NCBI RefSeq assembly: GCF_019711685.1
Contig: NZ_JAIGYQ010000011.1
Location: 1 to 64,000, forward strand
From: Helicobacter turcicus
Lineage (GTDB): Bacteria > Campylobacterota > Campylobacteria > Campylobacterales > Helicobacteraceae
Length of the DNA stretch: 64,000 nucleotides
Direction of reading: 5' to 3'
Of the stretch, positions 18,796 through 27,861 are shown in pieces (position 1 is the first letter of the stretch; the number at the start of each line of letters is the position of its first letter). Under the pieces are notes generated by a model that saw only the letters and a program-made list of their open reading frames with translations, did no database searches and had not been told where the DNA came from. Made by a program: the position numbers and the translations under genes.

Positions 18796-19373
18796 AGGGA
18801 CAACATCTCAGCTTGAATTTCTTTTGCTTTTTGCTCGCCTACAAAAACACTTGCCAAATAAAAAGCAAATTCTAGTGCTGTCGCTGGACCTCTTGAAGTG
18901 ATAATATTGCCATCTTGCACCACATTAAGACTTGCTTTATAATTTTTATTATCAATCATTGCTTCAATGCTAGGATAACAAGTAAAAGCTTGTCCTTTTA
19001 AAATATTATGTTTAAAAAGTGCCAAAGGAGCTGCACAAATTGCAGCAATGATTTTTTCTCTTGTATTGAGTAATTCTAGTATTTCTTTAAGTGCGCTAGA
19101 AGCAATGAGATTTTGTGTCCCCTCCCAACCACCGGGAAATACTATTCCATCTAAACTTTTACTATCAACTGCGCTTAAAATCACATCTGCGACAATTTTT
19201 ACACCTTTTTGCGATTCCACAATCAAGTTAGAATCCAAAACGGCATTATCACTATTAGAATCCACTTTTGCCACAATCACATTGCAACCCGCACGTCTTA
19301 ATACATCAATCACAGCAATTGCTTCAATCTCCTCAAATCCCTTTGCTAACGCAATAAGAACATTTACTCCCAT
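18792..19373 (-). CDS. DJ-1/ThiJ/PfpI family protein
   Basis: A 193-residue flavodoxin-like protein. LAKGFEEIEAIAVIDVLRRAG holds the conserved Glu, and AAICAAPLALF holds the nucleophile-elbow Cys near residue 104; GPATALEFAFYLA is the C-terminal His/Glu region without an obvious His. This matches the YajL/DJ-1 branch, linked to oxidative stress and repair of damaged protein or to glyoxalase-like chemistry. The exact reaction cannot be assigned. It starts nine bases after efp ends. Confidence 0.88.
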   Translation of the reverse strand: MGVNVLIALAKGFEEIEAIAVIDVLRRAGCNVIVAKVDSNSDNAVLDSNLIVESQKGVKIVADVILSAVDSKSLDGIVFPGGWEGTQNLIASSALKEILELLNTREKIIAAICAAPLALFKHNILKGQAFTCYPSIEAMIDNKNYKASLNVVQDGNIITSRGPATALEFAFYLASVFVGEQKAKEIQAEMLSL

Positions 19374-19381
19374 ACACCACC

Positions 19382-19945
19382 CTATTTTACTTTATCTAAA
19401 TATTCGCCTGTTTCTGTATTAACGCGAATTAAATCACCTTCTAAAACATGATAAGGCACTTGCACAACAGCACCTGTTTCAAGTGTCGCAGGTTTTTTAC
19501 CAGCACTTGTTGTATCACCCTTGAAATTTGGGGGAGTTTCTGTAATTTTTAGCTCAACAATTTGTGGCACACTCACCGTAATTGCCTTACCATTATGAAA
19601 CATAATGCTAACTGCCATTCCATCAATCATCCATTTTGCCACATCGCCCACTTGGTTATCGTTTAATCCGATTTGCTCATAATTTTCGTTATCCATAAAC
19701 TGAAAATAATCACCATCATGATATAAAAACTGCATTGAACGCTCTTGCAAGTTTGGCTCCTCGCATTTATCACCTGCATGGAATGTCTTCTCAAGTACCC
19801 TACCGTCTAAAAAAGACTTCATTTTTACACGCACAAACGCCGCACCCTTGCCGGGTTTTACATGCTGATATTCTGTGATTCTATAAGGAACCCCCTCTAG
19901 CTCAACTTTTAAACCTTTTTTCAAATCTCCCATTGAATACGCCAT
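19382..19945 (-). CDS. efp: Elongation factor P
   Basis: Relieves ribosome stalling at polyproline stretches. Three EF-P domains in 187 residues; the loop [10 protein letters not shown] carries the Lys that is the usual modification site (about residue 34), so an EpmA-type lysylation or none is expected. The C-terminal signature TGEYLDKVK is intact. It follows fba after 13 bases. Confidence 0.96.
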   Translation of the reverse strand: MAYSMGDLKKGLKVELEGVPYRITEYQHVKPGKGAAFVRVKMKSFLDGRVLEKTFHAGDKCEEPNLQERSMQFLYHDGDYFQFMDNENYEQIGLNDNQVGDVAKWMIDGMAVSIMFHNGKAITVSVPQIVELKITETPPNFKGDTTSAGKKPATLETGAVVQVPYHVLEGDLIRVNTETGEYLDKVK

Positions 19946-19958
19946 ATTTTTCCCTTTT

Positions 19959-20882
19959 TTAAATCTTGTTTGAACTACCTAAAATATCCATTCTCTCCGC
20001 AATAACTTTCACCATAAATTCTTTTGCTGGAGCAAAGAATTTTCTTAAGTCAAATTGCGTTTTATCCTCATTTGCTACACGACGCACCTCTGCCATAAAT
20101 GCAATTCTCAAATCAGTGTCAGTATTAATTTTATTAATTCCTCCCTTTACTGCTTCTTTTAAGAAATCAAATGGCACTCCTTTGCTTCCTTTTAAATCCC
20201 CTCCACTTGCTAAAAATGCATCACTAACATTTTGAGGAATCGCACTTGCACCATGCAAAACAAGTGGAATTTGTGTGCGCTTTTTTACATCAATTAAACG
20301 TTCAAAATCAAGCTTTGGTTCACCTTTGAATTTAAATGCACCATGGCTTGTGCCTATAGCAGGAGCTAGAAAATCTACTTTAGAGATTTTCACAAACTCT
20401 TCTGCCTCTTTTGGATTTACCAAACATGCATCTTTTTCATCTACGGAGATATTATCTTCAATCCCCATTAAGCGCCCAAGCTCAGCTTCCACGCTAACTC
20501 CGGCAATATGGGCGACTTCAACAACCTTTTTTGTTTGTGCTAAATTTTCATCAAAAGAATAATGACTTGCATCAATCATTACTGAAGTAAAACCAGCGCG
20601 AATTGCCTTCACACAAGATTCAAAGCTTGTCCCATGGTCTAAATGCAGTGCTACTGGAATATGTGGATACCGACAAGAGAGAATCCTTACCATTCCAACT
20701 GCCACATCAATACCCATATATTTAATAGCACCTTCACTTGTCTGCACGATAATAGGAGAATTTTTCAAATTCGCAGCTTCAAAAATAGCACTCAACATTT
20801 CGTAATTTACAAAATTGAAAGCCCCAACTCCGTAATTTTCTCTATTTGCTTTATCTAAGATTGCACTTCCACAAACTAGCAT
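19959..20882 (-). CDS. fba: Class II fructose-bisphosphate aldolase
   Basis: Zinc-dependent aldolase of glycolysis and gluconeogenesis. In 307 residues: [12 protein letters not shown] with the zinc His and catalytic Asp, [27 protein letters not shown] and VLHGASAIP with further zinc ligands, and [11 protein letters not shown] for phosphate binding. Because these bacteria generally lack a complete glycolysis, a gluconeogenic role is likely. Confidence 0.96.
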   Translation of the reverse strand: MLVCGSAILDKANRENYGVGAFNFVNYEMLSAIFEAANLKNSPIIVQTSEGAIKYMGIDVAVGMVRILSCRYPHIPVALHLDHGTSFESCVKAIRAGFTSVMIDASHYSFDENLAQTKKVVEVAHIAGVSVEAELGRLMGIEDNISVDEKDACLVNPKEAEEFVKISKVDFLAPAIGTSHGAFKFKGEPKLDFERLIDVKKRTQIPLVLHGASAIPQNVSDAFLASGGDLKGSKGVPFDFLKEAVKGGINKINTDTDLRIAFMAEVRRVANEDKTQFDLRKFFAPAKEFMVKVIAERMDILGSSNKI

Positions 20883-20891
20883 AAAATCTCC

Positions 20892-21707
20892 TTACTTTGA
20901 TAATTCAACTTTAGCTTTTTTGCGTAACTCTTCACCTTCTTTTTTAACTTCCTCTTGAAATTTTTTAAGTTTTAGATTTTGTTCAATTTGTCCTCTAATG
21001 TCTTTTAGCGCGATTGTTCCTGCTGGTTTTTTGTCCTCCACCAAAATCACATGGTAACCAAACTGCGTCTTAACCGGAGTCGTTGTATATGCTCCTTTTT
21101 TAAGTCCAAATGCAGCATTTGCAAACTCAGGAACCACTTGATTTTTTGCAATATAGCCTAACTCTCCACCATTATTTGCAGAATCATCTTTAGATTTTTC
21201 TTTTGCAAGTGCATCAAATTTACTTGCAACATTTTTTCCAGCCTTTTTAAGCTCTGCAATAATTGCTTTTGCTTCATTCTCACTACTTACTAGAATGTGG
21301 CTTACTTTTATGGTTTCAGGTTGCACAAATTTATCTTTGTTTTCATCATAGAATTTTGTAATTTCAGATTCTACAACTTTAACTTTATTTATTTGTTTGC
21401 GCATCCAAACTTCAAGCATTAATTCTTCTTCAATATTTGCAATGGCTTCCTTATACTCTTTTGAGTTTTGCACTTTTTCTTTTTTAGCTTGCTCAATGAG
21501 CAATTTACGCTCTATTGCTTGATTAACAATTTGTGTTTTTACTTCTTGTGGCAATTGCTCAAATGCAACACCTGGCATTGCACGCATTAAAGCTGCAATA
21601 TCTTTATCTGTAACATCAGAGCCATTAACTTTTGCATAAGTTTTTGCAAAAGCTACGCCTTGCAATAATGCAAATACAATCACAGAACCCGCAAGAATCT
21701 TTTTCAT
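20892..21707 (-). CDS. Periplasmic peptidyl-prolyl isomerase/chaperone, PEB4 (CBF2) type
   Basis: SurA-like chaperone of outer-membrane proteins. A Sec signal peptide (residues 1-21, ending VAFAKTYA) is followed by an N-terminal helical chaperone region and a parvulin domain from about residue 130 (VSHILVSS, GGELGYI, AAFGLKKG, FGYHVILVEDKK). The last helix is very Lys/Glu-rich and wraps onto the N-domain in known structures. Length 271 matches PEB4 of Campylobacter. A TAGAAT -10 box is at 21742-21737. Confidence 0.93.
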   Translation of the reverse strand: MKKILAGSVIVFALLQGVAFAKTYAKVNGSDVTDKDIAALMRAMPGVAFEQLPQEVKTQIVNQAIERKLLIEQAKKEKVQNSKEYKEAIANIEEELMLEVWMRKQINKVKVVESEITKFYDENKDKFVQPETIKVSHILVSSENEAKAIIAELKKAGKNVASKFDALAKEKSKDDSANNGGELGYIAKNQVVPEFANAAFGLKKGAYTTTPVKTQFGYHVILVEDKKPAGTIALKDIRGQIEQNLKLKKFQEEVKKEGEELRKKAKVELSK

Positions 21708-21813
21708 TTTTAAACCTTTTTATAAAAATTTTTGAAATTCTACCTTTAAATTTTTAAATATTTTATTAACAAATTACATTTTAAAGTTTTCAGATTCCAA
21801 TCTTTTACAAACT

Positions 21814-22014
21814 CTAATACACAACAGAAGAAGCAATTATAAATCCTAGAATTGTTATAACACTTGCGCCTAAATAATTTCTTTTGCAAAATGCAGTTAA
21901 AAATAAACCAAAAAGATACAAATAATACGCAACAGAATATTTTATCCCTGTTTGCGTACTTTTAAACATTTTTACTTTCGTATTTTTTGGAATCACAAGA
22001 TTATTCTCTCTCAA
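21814..22014 (-). CDS. Small membrane protein, possible remnant
   Basis: An open frame of 66 codons from a TTG at 22014 (in-frame ATG at about 21969). It encodes a polar lead, KMFKSTQTGIKYSVAYY, a hydrophobic segment, a short KRNYLG loop and a second hydrophobic segment. The pattern resembles DUF2628-like small membrane proteins. No clear ribosome site is seen before either start, and a similar hydrophobic fragment lies upstream (22031-22147), so this may be decayed. I cannot assign a function. Confidence 0.4.
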   Translation of the reverse strand: MRENNLVIPKNTKVKMFKSTQTGIKYSVAYYLYLFGLFLTAFCKRNYLGASVITILGFIIASSVVY

Positions 22015-22030
22015 AACTTTAAGTATAAAT

Positions 22031-22147
22031 TCACGCTTTCAAAAATCTTAACCCTACATTTTGCCGAATATCAAAAATATATAAAGTCCCCATAATTGCG
22101 TAAATAAGAGCTATTGGAATAAAAAATAACCTCACATACAAATGCAC
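22031..22147 (-). pseudogene. Possible fragment of a small membrane protein
   Basis: A 38-codon frame bounded by TAA and TGA, with GTG codons but no ATG near its start. It reads LFFIPIALIYAIMGTLYIF followed by DIRQNVGLRFLKA: one membrane helix and a basic tail, which looks like a protein end. With the adjacent 21814-22014 frame it may be the remains of one or two small membrane proteins. Weak evidence. Confidence 0.25.
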
Positions 22148-22188
22148 TTACATCTAAATTTCGTTTGGAATAAGTTTCTTTCCCATTA

Positions 22189-24270
22189 TTAAAACTCCGC
22201 ACGCAATGTTAGCCAAAGATTTCTTCCTGGAATCATTCTTTGATAATTATTTGTATAACGCATTCTAGTCCCGTCCATATAGGTTACATAATCTACAAAA
22301 TTCTTATCTAGCAAATTATTAATCACTGCTCCAAGAGTCCAGCCACCTTTGATGCGATAATTCATTCCTAAATCCATTGTGTGCATATCCTTGAAATACT
22401 CCCCTGTTCCTGCATTTGCTGAATGCGAATTGCTTGTGGGCGTTTTTAATTTGCCTACATAACGGATATAGGTATCCCACTTACTAGCCTTATAAGAAAG
22501 CTTTGTAGAGAGGTTATGCCGTGGCACATCATTTAAATCAGAACCTTTCCTAACTCCACTTTTGCGCTGTGTTTCTGTAAGAGCATAGTTAAAATCAGCA
22601 TAAATTCCATTTGGAATCAAATGCGTCAATAATGCTTGTGTTTTCATAGAAAATTCCACACCTGAAACCACTGCTTTATCTACATTTTCAAAAATATCAC
22701 ACGAAGCATAACTGCAAGACCCATAACCACTAGGAAGCATTTGTCCTTGTCCATAATTTTGTGTGCTAATAGCATTTTTAAAATCTGTATAAAATCCAGT
22801 TAGCGTCCATGTTGCAAAAGGCGATTCCACAATCGTGCTTAATTCATAATTCCAACTCTCTTCTGCTTTTAAGCTTTCATTGCCATATTTTGCAACATTG
22901 TTTCTGTCTATATCGTAAAGTCCATTATAACGTGTGTTAAGCTCTGGAAGCTTCAAACCACTTGCAACACCTGCTTTTAAACTTAGCCACTCTGTTGGAT
23001 AAGTATTCACATAAAATCGTGGATTAAAAAATTCTTTGTAAGTTTCATCATAATTTACCCTAAGTCCAGCCGTTGTGGAAACATATTCATTAAAGAAATA
23101 CTCCCCCTCACCAAAGAGTGCAAATTGATTAGAATCCTTATCAAATCTATTGCTACGATTAAATAATTTCTCATTTTTAAAATACGGACCACCGCTTAAA
23201 ATTAATGCACCTTTTTGACCAAAATCAAAATTTTTTCTTAAAGAAGAACTAAGAATTAGATTCTGATTTTCCACAAGAGCATCACGATTTGGCTCTCCTG
23301 CATCTGCTCCTATATTGACATTTTTATGCGGTATTTTTGTAGTATTGACATATTGTATATAATTGTTAATTGAACCCCAAGTATAATTTCCATCGTGATT
23401 TAACACAGTGTTATAACGATGATAATCTCTCACAGCAGTAACACTTCTGCTAGAGGTGTTTAAACTTCCTAATCGTTGGAATCCGTAATCAAAATCCACA
23501 TAAAAACTATTCTCTAAATTATATATATAATTTACTCTTCCACCTGTTCCAATATTGCGATAGCCTGTTGGAGAATGGCTTGTGTAAGGATTATTACCTG
23601 TTGGTGTGTAACCTGGAATATCTTTTTGATAAAAAGCATTTCCCTCACCATAATTCACCTTACCTCTAAAATTAAAAGAAGTTTTTGCATTAATAGGGGC
23701 AAATACGTTAGAATTTACTCCATATACATTCCCCCAAGTCTCATGATGTTCTTGTAATCTTGTTTCAAAAGCAATAGTGCCTCCAAATTTGTTTGGATTC
23801 TTTTTAGTAATAATATTAATCACGCCACCCATAGCATCACTTCCATAAAGTGTAGAAGCAGGACCTCTAATCACTTCAACACGTTCAATCATGCTAGTTG
23901 GAGGGATAAAACCGCTTGTAGAATCAAATCCATTACTATCAAATCCGCTATCCATATTTACGCGTTTGCCATCAACTAAGATTAAAGTATATTTTGATGC
24001 CATGCCACGCATTTGAATCGTAGTTCCGCCTGTTTTGCTAACCGTGGTAGAAACACCCGGAACTTCTTGCACAATATCCCCTAAATCCCTAATTGGACGA
24101 CTCAAAATCTCTTCTTGTGGAATCACGGAAATACTAGCAGGAGCTTCTTTAATTTCTTGTTCAAATCCTGAAGCACTCACAACGGAATCCTCTAACAAAA
24201 ACCTCTCCGTCTGTGCATACAGCCCTTGTGATAAAAGCCCTGTTAATGAAATAATTAAACTTTTACGCAT
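22189..24270 (-). CDS. TonB-dependent outer-membrane receptor (FepA/CirA/IrgA-like)
   Basis: A 693-residue ligand-gated porin. After a signal peptide ending GLYAQ comes the TonB box region (EDSVVSASG), a plug domain (about residues 40-155, with QMRGMASKYTLILVDGKRV and GPASTLYGSDAMGGVINIIT) and a 22-strand barrel ending in the aromatic LTLRAEF. The plug is typical of catechol-siderophore, heme or colicin receptors; the substrate is not readable. It is divergent from exbBD-tonB across Fur-like sites, so iron control is very likely. AAGGA precedes the ATG. Confidence 0.93.
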   Translation of the reverse strand: MRKSLIISLTGLLSQGLYAQTERFLLEDSVVSASGFEQEIKEAPASISVIPQEEILSRPIRDLGDIVQEVPGVSTTVSKTGGTTIQMRGMASKYTLILVDGKRVNMDSGFDSNGFDSTSGFIPPTSMIERVEVIRGPASTLYGSDAMGGVINIITKKNPNKFGGTIAFETRLQEHHETWGNVYGVNSNVFAPINAKTSFNFRGKVNYGEGNAFYQKDIPGYTPTGNNPYTSHSPTGYRNIGTGGRVNYIYNLENSFYVDFDYGFQRLGSLNTSSRSVTAVRDYHRYNTVLNHDGNYTWGSINNYIQYVNTTKIPHKNVNIGADAGEPNRDALVENQNLILSSSLRKNFDFGQKGALILSGGPYFKNEKLFNRSNRFDKDSNQFALFGEGEYFFNEYVSTTAGLRVNYDETYKEFFNPRFYVNTYPTEWLSLKAGVASGLKLPELNTRYNGLYDIDRNNVAKYGNESLKAEESWNYELSTIVESPFATWTLTGFYTDFKNAISTQNYGQGQMLPSGYGSCSYASCDIFENVDKAVVSGVEFSMKTQALLTHLIPNGIYADFNYALTETQRKSGVRKGSDLNDVPRHNLSTKLSYKASKWDTYIRYVGKLKTPTSNSHSANAGTGEYFKDMHTMDLGMNYRIKGGWTLGAVINNLLDKNFVDYVTYMDGTRMRYTNNYQRMIPGRNLWLTLRAEF

Positions 24271-24331
24271 TTATTATCCTTAAAGATTTCGTTAATTTTG
24301 TTAAAAATATTTTTAACAAAGCTGCATATTA

Positions 24332-24346
24332 TAATAATAATTATTA
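24332..24346. promoter_or_regulatory. Fur box
   Basis: TAATAATAATTATTA is an exact match to the 7-1-7 inverted repeat described for holo-Fur of H. pylori (TAATAAT-n-ATTATTA). It overlaps the edge of a TATAAT box (24333-24328, minus strand) that would serve the TonB-dependent receptor gene, so iron-loaded Fur would block that promoter. Confidence 0.72.
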
Positions 24347-24420
24347 ATTTTAAATAAAATATTTTTATAGTAATGCTTTCTAATATCGTAATCATAGTAT
24401 GTATAGCATTTATTTATTAA

Positions 24421-24463
24421 TAATAATCATTTTAATTATTATATAAGTTTTTATATTTATAAT
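24421..24463 (+). promoter_or_regulatory. exbB promoter with spaced Fur half-sites
   Basis: TAATAAT (24421-24427) and ATTATTA (24435-24441) are the two halves of the Fur repeat, here separated by seven bases. They lie just upstream of a TATAAT at 24458-24463, the best -10 box for exbB. Fur bound here would cover the -35 region. The spacing differs from the ideal site, so binding is less sure than at 24332. Confidence 0.45.
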
Positions 24464-24497
24464 TTTAATTATCATAATTTATTTTAAGGATTATAAT

Positions 24498-24929
24498 ATG
24501 GAATTTCTCAAATCCTACATTGACATTGTTATTTTTGGAATCTTAGGCTTAATGGCTTTTATTGCTATTTGGTGTGTAATTGAACGTTTGCTGTTTTTTA
24601 GAAAACTAACCTTTGAAGATTTTAGCTCCCAAGATAGCTTTGATGATGCCATTACAGAAAATATGACAACTTTACATATCATTTACTCTAATGCCCCTTA
24701 TGTTGGATTGCTTGGCACGGTAATTGGAATAATGATTACTTTTTATGATATGGGAATGCATGGAAACATTGATGTAAAATCTATTGTTGTTGGACTCTCT
24801 CTAGCCCTTAAAGCAACTGCTCTTGGATTATTTGTAGCAATTCCCACTCTTATGGCTTACAATGCTCTTTTTAGAAAAGTCAATCTCCTAAGTAGTTACT
24901 ACAAAGCAAATAAGGAAAATCAAAGATGA
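24498..24929 (+). CDS. exbB: ExbB, TonB-system proton channel subunit
   Basis: A short ExbB of 143 residues, as in Helicobacter. Membrane helices are at about 10-30, 70-90 and 105-130; NAPYVGLLGTVIGIMITF is the MotA/TolQ/ExbB signature. It forms the proton-conducting motor with ExbD. AAGGA lies eight bases before the ATG. The exbD start overlaps its stop by four bases. Confidence 0.94.
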   Translation: MEFLKSYIDIVIFGILGLMAFIAIWCVIERLLFFRKLTFEDFSSQDSFDDAITENMTTLHIIYSNAPYVGLLGTVIGIMITFYDMGMHGNIDVKSIVVGLSLALKATALGLFVAIPTLMAYNALFRKVNLLSSYYKANKENQR

Positions 24930-25315
24930 TAAAAGCGCAAAAAAACGAAGGGCTTAATATTATCCCCTTTATTGACATTATTTTAGTGCTTTTAGCAATG
25001 GTGCTTAGTATCTCTACTTTTATTGCGCATGGAGAAATTAAATTAGAGCTTCCAAAAACAGATTCTAGCACACAAGCTTCTGATAAAAAAGATAAGATTC
25101 AAATTGCAATAAATGCAGAAAATCTCTTTTTCTTAAATGGACAAGAATCTAGCTTACAAGAGATTCAAACAAAACTGGATTCTACCCAAAAAACAACGGC
25201 AATAGAACTTAAAAGCGATAAAAACGCAAGATTTGATGGCTTTATTCAAATTATTGATATTCTACGAAAAAATCATCACGAAAATTTTCAAATCCTAACA
25301 GAGAGAACACAATGA
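24926..25315 (+). CDS. exbD: ExbD, TonB-system energy transducer
   Basis: A 129-residue inner-membrane protein with one N-terminal helix containing the essential Asp (IPFIDIILVLLAMVL, about residue 17) and a periplasmic TolR-like domain. It overlaps exbB and tonB by four bases on each side, so the three subunits are translationally coupled. Confidence 0.94.
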   Translation: MIKAQKNEGLNIIPFIDIILVLLAMVLSISTFIAHGEIKLELPKTDSSTQASDKKDKIQIAINAENLFFLNGQESSLQEIQTKLDSTQKTTAIELKSDKNARFDGFIQIIDILRKNHHENFQILTERTQ

Positions 25316-25959
25316 ATCTATTTTTAAATCACAAATCTCAGGCTTTTTATATAACAAGTTTTTTATTCTCACTTTTATTTTTTGGATTCCTATATAGCAC
25401 TTCGTGGTTTAAAGTAACTCCACAACAAGAATCCTTTAGTCTTACGATGCAACAATTTATCACACAATCCACACAAAATCCATTGCTAAATACTCAAAAA
25501 TCTATTGAGTCAATCCCAAAAGAACAAAAGGATATTTCACATAAAAAATCCATAAAAACAAAAAAACACAAGCCAAAACCTATGCCACAACCACATCAAT
25601 CACTCATAGCTTCTAGCAATACAAGCACTCCAACAAATGCGATCCCTAAAGATTCCATTGAAACCCTAACATTTGGGAAAGATAATCACCCTTTTTTAAA
25701 AGCTGTAAAAAAAGCAATAGATTCCAATGTCAACTATCCAAGACAAGCTAGAAAAATGCGTATGCAAGGAGAAGTTTTAGTAGAATTTTTATGGACAAAA
25801 CATAGAATTCTTAAAGATTTAAAAGTGCGCAAAAGCTCTGGTTACCCTATTCTTGATGAAAATGCTCTCAAAACCATTCAAAAGGCATCATCACACTTTC
25901 CTACTCACACAAACAATGCGTATTTGCAAATTCCTATTGTTTTTACATTAAGAAATTAG
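25312..25959 (+). CDS. tonB: TonB
   Basis: A 215-residue periplasm-spanning protein that delivers the proton-motive force to outer-membrane receptors. One N-terminal membrane anchor (about 12-30) is followed by a spacer richer in Lys and His than in Pro (KTKKHKPKPMPQPHQ, about 83-97), and a C-terminal TonB domain from about residue 140 (YPRQARKMRMQGEVLVEF ... SSGYPILDENAL). It ends at a strong hairpin shared with nrfA. Confidence 0.94.
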   Translation: MNLFLNHKSQAFYITSFLFSLLFFGFLYSTSWFKVTPQQESFSLTMQQFITQSTQNPLLNTQKSIESIPKEQKDISHKKSIKTKKHKPKPMPQPHQSLIASSNTSTPTNAIPKDSIETLTFGKDNHPFLKAVKKAIDSNVNYPRQARKMRMQGEVLVEFLWTKHRILKDLKVRKSSGYPILDENALKTIQKASSHFPTHTNNAYLQIPIVFTLRN

Positions 25960-25960
25960 C

Positions 25961-25981
25961 CTCTAAGGCAAAGCCTTAGAG
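25961..25981. terminator. Bidirectional hairpin between tonB and nrfA
   Basis: CTCTAAGGC (25961-25969), loop AAA, GCCTTAGAG (25973-25981): a perfect nine-pair stem right after the tonB stop and about 20 bases after the nrfA stop on the other strand. Neither side has a long U-tract, but the position between converging genes supports a terminator for both. Confidence 0.7.
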
Positions 25982-26001
25982 AAATTTAGGGGATAGATTT
26001 T

Positions 26002-27843
26002 TTAATAAGAAGAAGTTTTTTTATCAATCACCTTATAATTATAAGGCTTATTGTTTGCATCTAGTTCCATTAACTCCTTTGGAGCAGGACCATTAATTTC
26101 TTCATGCTTATAATAACGCTCACCCGCTTTATGTCCATTTAAATCCACTTTATAGCGAATATCTCCTGGATTCAGCTTTTGGATTTCTTCAAAACCTAAA
26201 TCAGAAGTTTTAAAATCCTTGATTCCATTTGCATTTGCAATTTCTACTAGTTTAGTTTGCCCCATTCTTGCCATTTCAACAGCTTGCAACAACATTCTGC
26301 TTGCTTCTCTAGGATTGTGAAACCCTGTTGAATTTTCAGCACCAACAAAGTCTCCACGCATTTGCCCTTTACGATGCAATTCTAATGGCTCCTTTAAAGC
26401 TGCGGAAATCTTTTTATCATCAGCCTTTCCATCACTTTGGTATTGTGGTAATTCTCCTAATTTTGCACGCAAGTCTTTAATATCTTCAATCAAGCTCACA
26501 GTTGCATACTCTGCACTTCTTAAATCAAACGCAATGGATTTTTGAATATCAAAAATTTGTTGCTTTAGATATTCTTCACTTTGTGTATGGCAACTTTTAC
26601 ATGCTGCATTAATATCTTGAAGCGGTGAAGTGATGTTATGTTCTGTTACCTTCTTTGCACCTTTACGCTTATAAGGCATATGGCAATCTGCACAAGTTAC
26701 ACCATTTGCAGCATGCACACCTCCACTATAAAGTTCTGATTCTGGATGTTGGATTTTCAACATCGGTGCTTTTGTAAATTTATGCTCCCAATCTTTGTCA
26801 AAAATTGCACGCACATTTTCATAATGCTCATCAAACATTTCAATTCTAAAGGGTTCATTTTTACCCCAAGCACTCCAAGGAAATACCAATTCAATTCCAT
26901 CTACTTCAATCTCTGTTGGTTTATTTCCATTTCTCCACACATCAATTTCATCATAAGTTTTTTGTGTGCCATTCCACCATTTCTGACTTGCGTCATTTGC
27001 GATAGATTCTCCCATTACTTTCACTTTTGTGCCTGTTGGCTTGAAATAATATTCCACATGGCATTGTGAGCAAACAAGTGTGCGCATTTCTTCTCTACTT
27101 GCTTTAACTCCTGTAATAGGATCTTTTTCGTATCCACGAACTACTAAGGCATTGATTGCTGCTTGACGCGTTAAACGCAATTGCATATCATTTGGGTTGT
27201 GGCAATCCGCACAAGTTACCCCCATTCTCGTTCCTCCATGAGGACCGCTATGGTCTGCTACACCCTCAACTTCAGGAACATTTTTAATCATTGTCCAATA
27301 CTTCGTAGAGTTGAAAGAAATCCACTTCTCCTCTAAAGTATCTCCTATTCCAACATTTTTATATAGCCAAGGACTCCAACCACTATGACAATTCATACAT
27401 GCAGTAGGTTGCCCACCAAACTTTGCAAATCCATGCGCATTTAAAAAATCTTTATTATTTCTTGCTGTCTCCATTTGATCTATTTGTATCCAAAAATGCC
27501 CACGCTCTTCATTTGCATCAATACTAAAAGGATACCCTGCCCAAAGCACGGTTAATTGAGGATAGCGAATCAGCTTAGAATACGCTAAGTTTCCACCAAA
27601 TTCTGTTGCAATAGGCTCTTGTTTTTCAACCGTTAAATACATATCCAAGTGATCTGGAAAGTTTTTACCCCAATGTGTAAATGTAGGATTGTCGTCACTC
27701 ATCTCCACAAAACCTTTAGAATTGATTCCACCTGTACCCTCATTGTGTTTCTTGCTAATATCAGCATTTAACCAAAACATTCCAGCAATAACAACCAAAA
27801 CAATAACCACCAAACCTAATATCACGGGTGATCTTTTTTGCAT
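26002..27843 (-). CDS. nrfA: Pentaheme cytochrome c nitrite reductase (ammonia-forming) NrfA
   Basis: Reduces nitrite to ammonium with six electrons in the periplasm. It has an uncleaved or cleavable N-terminal helix (8-25) and five heme motifs: CMNCH (149-153), CADCH (211-215), CSQCH (258-262), CADCH (384-388), CKSCH (415-419). The active-site heme of most NrfA proteins is bound through CxxCK; here the corresponding first motif is CxxCH, so His replaces Lys, as known for Campylobacter jejuni. Length is 613 residues, longer than the E. coli enzyme. It follows nrfH after 18 bases; no nrfI/ccsA-type special heme lyase is adjacent, which fits the absence of CxxCK. Confidence 0.95.
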   Translation of the reverse strand: MQKRSPVILGLVVIVLVVIAGMFWLNADISKKHNEGTGGINSKGFVEMSDDNPTFTHWGKNFPDHLDMYLTVEKQEPIATEFGGNLAYSKLIRYPQLTVLWAGYPFSIDANEERGHFWIQIDQMETARNNKDFLNAHGFAKFGGQPTACMNCHSGWSPWLYKNVGIGDTLEEKWISFNSTKYWTMIKNVPEVEGVADHSGPHGGTRMGVTCADCHNPNDMQLRLTRQAAINALVVRGYEKDPITGVKASREEMRTLVCSQCHVEYYFKPTGTKVKVMGESIANDASQKWWNGTQKTYDEIDVWRNGNKPTEIEVDGIELVFPWSAWGKNEPFRIEMFDEHYENVRAIFDKDWEHKFTKAPMLKIQHPESELYSGGVHAANGVTCADCHMPYKRKGAKKVTEHNITSPLQDINAACKSCHTQSEEYLKQQIFDIQKSIAFDLRSAEYATVSLIEDIKDLRAKLGELPQYQSDGKADDKKISAALKEPLELHRKGQMRGDFVGAENSTGFHNPREASRMLLQAVEMARMGQTKLVEIANANGIKDFKTSDLGFEEIQKLNPGDIRYKVDLNGHKAGERYYKHEEINGPAPKELMELDANNKPYNYKVIDKKTSSY

Positions 27844-27861
27844 TTTAACCTCCTAAATAAT

